Positions 60,901-64,000 of a DNA stretch of 64,000 bases are shown piece after piece. The first letter of the stretch is position 1; each line of letters opens with the position of its first letter. The DNA comes from Cyclina sinensis. Its lineage: Eukaryota; Mollusca; Bivalvia; Venerida; Veneridae. The translations under genes and the position numbers were made by a program. The DNA is taken from the NCBI GenBank assembly GCA_012932295.1, contig JAAONU010000016.1:35123241-35187240 (forward strand), written 5' to 3'. Below the pieces are notes generated by a model, which worked only from the letters and a program-made list of their open reading frames with translations, had not been told where the DNA came from and ran no database searches.

Positions 60901-63900
60901 AGCTCACCATGAGCAGGCCTAAGGCTCTGGGGCCGTATTCACAATTAATCTTAAGTCATTTTTTTTACTTAAGTATAAATTTTTTCTTATCTTTTTTTAA
61001 ATCTTCTTAGATTTAAGACAAAAATAAATTTTTAGCTTAAGTGATATTCTATATTGGACTTAAATAGTTTCTTAAGAAATGACTTAAGATTAGTTGTGAA
61101 TACGGCCCCAGGTGAGCTAATAATAAATATGGTGTATTTTCAGGGGCCTATTACACAGTTAAGACAAGCCACGGATTGAGAATTATTGCTCTGAACACAA
61201 ATCTGTACTACACCTCTAACAAAGCAGTCCTGAATTCATCTGACCCAGCTGATCAGCTGGCTTGGCTCAATGTCACACTATCACACGCTCGTGAAAACCA
61301 GGAAAAGGTAACATTTTATGTGTCAAAAATATCAGACGAAAACACAATCTAATTTACATAAGCCTTAGCCAGTGAACAGCCTAACAATGTCTACAAATAA
61401 AACTAAAACCAATTCGAAGTTTCTGAATACAGTTTATGATAACGTTATCTTGTGTGGTAATTTATTGAACACTACAGTGAGTCGTAACTACTGAACAGAA
61501 TTTGGAAAGATTTTAAAGGCCTTCATACCAGTTGTATTTTTTGCCAAAACAAATATTTGCACTAGAATTTTTTATTTACATTCGTCTGGATAACCAGCTT
61601 GTCGAAAAATAAATGACAAAACTGTTGACAAGGTGAACTGCCTGCAAATAAATATGATCGACAAGACAAAGTGTTTGATTAGGAAAACCCAGCATGCTCT
61701 CGGAGAAACTGTTTAAATGTATTTCGTTTTAAGCAACTCATAATTCCAACAACGCAGAAACTTTCACTACTAACTCACTGGTTGATTTAAACTTAGTGTC
61801 ACAGTGTGTAAATGTAAACAGATTATATCTAATGATACTATTTCTACAGAGGGGAATGTAGACAGAAATTGATGCTAAATTACTGAATTGGACATGTCCA
61901 CCATTCAATTGAAATTCTTTCTATATACGGGTATTAATTCAAAACTTACTGACCAAATATTGAATAATGGTCTGTGTTTCTTGCAAAGGTAAAAAACAAG
62001 GGCGATCAGTGATCACATGTGTCACCTGATGATAGCCAATTAAACAGTAGTATTGAGAGGTGATTGGACAGTTTGTAGGCCAAAACGCATTTTTTTATTC
62101 AAGGGCCATAACTCAGCCAAAAATCATTCAACCGAAAAACCCGTTAGACATGCGCAAGTACTTGAGGTACTGATCAATCCTGTAAAATTTCATTCAAATT
62201 GCTTTAGTAGTATAAGAGAAGTAGTCCGGACAAACTTTAAAAATAAAAATCATAAAAGGGCCATAACTCTCATAAAAATCATTGGACTGGAAAATGCCGA
62301 CGAAATGCACAACTAGACTTGGTATGGATCATTCCTGTAAAGTTTGGTTGAAATCGCACCAGTAGTTTCTGAGGAGTAGTCCGGACAAGTTTTGTGACGG
62401 ACGAACAGACGGCCGGACGGACAGACGGACGACGGAGAAGTGATCCCTATATGTCGCGGCAACCTCATAGCAGGTGACACAAAAATTGCCAGGGAAAAGT
62501 TCTAGTTTCACTTACAAAGATAGAATATACTAAACTAAAAACCTACATAAGTTACACCACTTTTAACGATAGTTTCCAAAAGCAGATCTAAATTTATAAA
62601 TAACAAGTAAGAATATTGCCAAGCAATAAAAGTCCCCTTCTGAAAAAGCCATTGTCACAGAACATAGAACCAAAATTCAAATATTGCCAATAAGTTAGCT
62701 GAACCCAAAAGTTTGTTGTTAATGAAAGATGGTGTATGTTTTATACAACAGATGATCAAAAGATCACATGCCTATTAAAATGGTGTAATGTTATAACTAA
62801 AATATTCATATGTTATACAAATAAATATCTCAATTTTTCAATACAAAGAACAGACTTATAAAGGCACCTTGCTGTGTGATCTGTAAGACTTGACTAAAAT
62901 TGTACAGGTTCTGTATAAGTTCAAAATTAATTTGAAGAGAAACATTCAAGACAATAAACAATTTGCTATATTTTTTAAGTAAAAGGGGCACAATTCTGTC
63001 AATATAAGGGAAAGAGTTATGAAATGTATTGTGTAAACTAATAATAACACCAATAAAGTCTGTATAAAGTATCTATCAAATGCATCAATAGGTTTAAGAA
63101 ATATTCAAGGAAATTGCAAGGAAATATAGATTTTTGGAAAAATTTTCAATGTAAAAAAGGGGGATAATTTTGTGAAATCAAAGGTCAGAGTTATGGGACA
63201 TGGGTTTTTTGAGTATCAAAACATGTAGCAATGTTAAAAATGGATATGTATAGGGCTTCAAATTACTACTAAAATTATTACTATTTTTGCAATACTTCAA
63301 GTCTATATGTTGCCATAGCAACCAAATTTCTCAACATAAGAACAAAATCAAATGGTGTGCATCATCTCCATATTGCCATCTTTCCCTGTTTAAAGTTTTA
63401 TGAAAATATTCCAAGTAATTTTTTAAATTATCGCAGAATCCAGTTTTTCTTGAAGGGTAGACTGACAGATGGACAGAGGGCAAACCTATGGTCCTCTCTG
63501 GTGAACTGGTAGGGGACTAAAAAAAGATCAATGAATTTATGATGACTAAATAAAAGTGAAAGGGAAGAAAAAAGAATACTGCAATAATATGCATGTTGTC
63601 CAATTCATTGTTATGTTACATCACACAGCATTTGTACAGAAACTCTCTATAAAATAGCATAAGATTTCCTACTTGCAATTATTCAACAAACTTAAAAGAA
63701 GTGCCAGTAGAACAAACAGAGCTTTAAAAATGTTGTGTTTTCAATTCTGAACTAAAAAGATTGATTTATTTGCCTTCTACGATAGGTTCTGGTCACAGCA
63801 CACATTCCACCAGGCGTACACACACCTAATGGACTTATATGGATGCATGAGGTTTATCACGAACCGCTCGTGGCAATACTCCGTGACTTCACTGATACCA

Positions 63901-63963
63901 TCGTCGCAATGCACTTCGGTCATGACCATGCTGACGGTTTCAAAGTTCTTAAGAACATGAAAG
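57953..63963 (+). CDS. Acid sphingomyelinase-like phosphodiesterase (SMPDL3 type), partial
   Basis: Five exons are in the window: 57953-58019, 58980-59178, 59394-59638, 61144-61307, 63786-63963. Phases agree throughout; the gene continues past the window (284 residues here of about 450 usual). Exon 1 is a signal peptide (MAVNIYILCLIFTAIAVEC). The metallophosphatase domain follows at once, without the saposin domain of true acid sphingomyelinase, which points to the SMPDL3 group. Metal-site motifs appear in order: TDFH (29-32), WTGD (87-90), GNHD (130-133), AHIPPG (230-235) and GHDH (270-273). SMPDL3 enzymes are secreted or GPI-anchored and cleave nucleotide and lipid phosphodiesters using zinc; the substrate here cannot be read from sequence. 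Potential N-glycosylation sites include NVT and NSS in exon 4. Intron 4 is packed with mobile elements. Confidence 0.9.
60223..61120 (+). mobile_element. Helitron-like element with 145-bp tandem core
   Basis: It starts with the palindrome GGGCCATGATGGCCC (60227-60241) followed by GATCGCTCACCTGAG, matching in reverse the right end of the 46-48 kb element. The far end has AGCTCACC...GGTGAGCTAA, the same terminal hairpin plus CTAA. The core is about four units of 145 bp (TGACCTAG at 60427, 60572, 60718), unlike the 165-bp core of the other copy. A MITE interrupts the terminal hairpin. Confidence 0.65.
60927..61111. mobile_element. 185-bp MITE with 34-bp terminal inverted repeats
   Basis: The arm 60927-60960 (CTGGGGCCGTATTCACAA...) pairs with 61078-61111 with one mismatch in 34. 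The interior is AT-rich and noncoding. It has inserted inside the end hairpin of the surrounding Helitron-like element. Confidence 0.85.
62018..62481 (+). mobile_element. Repeat element, CAGGCGACACA family, copy 2
   Basis: TGTGTCACCTG (62018-62028) and its exact complement (62471-62481) bound a single module. The module matches the 44-45 kb element in the opposite direction, including AAGTACTTGAGGTACTGATC, GGGCCATAACTC and a CGGACGGAC run. Confidence 0.65.
62960..63520 (+). mobile_element. Helitron-like repeat with hairpin-CTAA end
   Basis: Two diverged units about 173 bp apart share AAAAGGGG-x-ATAATT-like blocks (near 62982 and 63155). The end GGTCCTC...GGGGACTAA (63490-63520) is an imperfect hairpin followed by CTAA. 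The left limit is uncertain. It sits in intron 4 of the phosphodiesterase gene. Confidence 0.4.
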
Positions 63964-64000
63964 GTATTAATGCATTTGTACTGACTTAAATCAAATTGCA

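Overview
The window is animal nuclear DNA, AT-rich and intron-rich, with tRNA-derived SINE heads, decayed non-LTR retrotransposon sequence, and nonautonomous repeats whose tandem cores run between hairpin ends. The repeat style and the gene content (secreted fibrinogen-domain lectin, long calcium-binding EGF arrays) suggest a bivalve mollusc. That is inference; no marker gene fixes the species. I rebuilt multi-exon genes from both strands by joining reading frames at GT/AG borders and checking that phases agreed. LAYOUT: (1) 0.7-4.5 kb, minus: a three-exon BTB-domain protein. (2) 7.5-8.9 kb: a decayed LINE with a SINE in it. (3) 9.3-15.2 kb, minus: a ten-exon secreted protein, signal peptide - 3 CCP/sushi - EGF - fibrinogen-related domain. 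(4) 17.9-18.5 kb, plus: an orphan membrane-spanning exon pair. (5) 21.6-53.1 kb: three paralogous single-pass EGF receptors, here called EGF-A (plus), EGF-B (minus) and EGF-C (plus). (6) 58.0 kb to the window end, plus: an acid-sphingomyelinase-like phosphodiesterase of the SMPDL3 type, cut by the window edge. Intergenic and intronic DNA is filled with transposable-element remnants. HOW THE GENES RELATE: EGF-A, EGF-B and EGF-C share a seven-coding-exon plan with identical intron phases (0,0,2,2,1,2). Exons 3, 4 and 6 have nearly constant length. All size variation lies in one exon that carries the EGF array: 428, 3185 and 755 nt. In EGF-B this exon encodes about 28 EGF domains, seven of them almost identical 114-bp copies. 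Cytoplasmic tails are short and unrelated between paralogs. With the lectin-like fibrinogen gene nearby, the region could be a surface-recognition or immune cluster, but nothing in the sequence proves that role. A second theme is tandem duplication of sequence lying across exon-intron borders. The exon 2 acceptor of the BTB gene and the exon 5 donor of the fibrinogen gene are each followed into the intron by degenerate copies of themselves, giving decoy splice sites. A 44-bp minisatellite also abuts an EGF-A acceptor. LIMITS: no database search or transcript data was available; first exons, untranslated regions and the EGF-C signal exon are the least certain calls.
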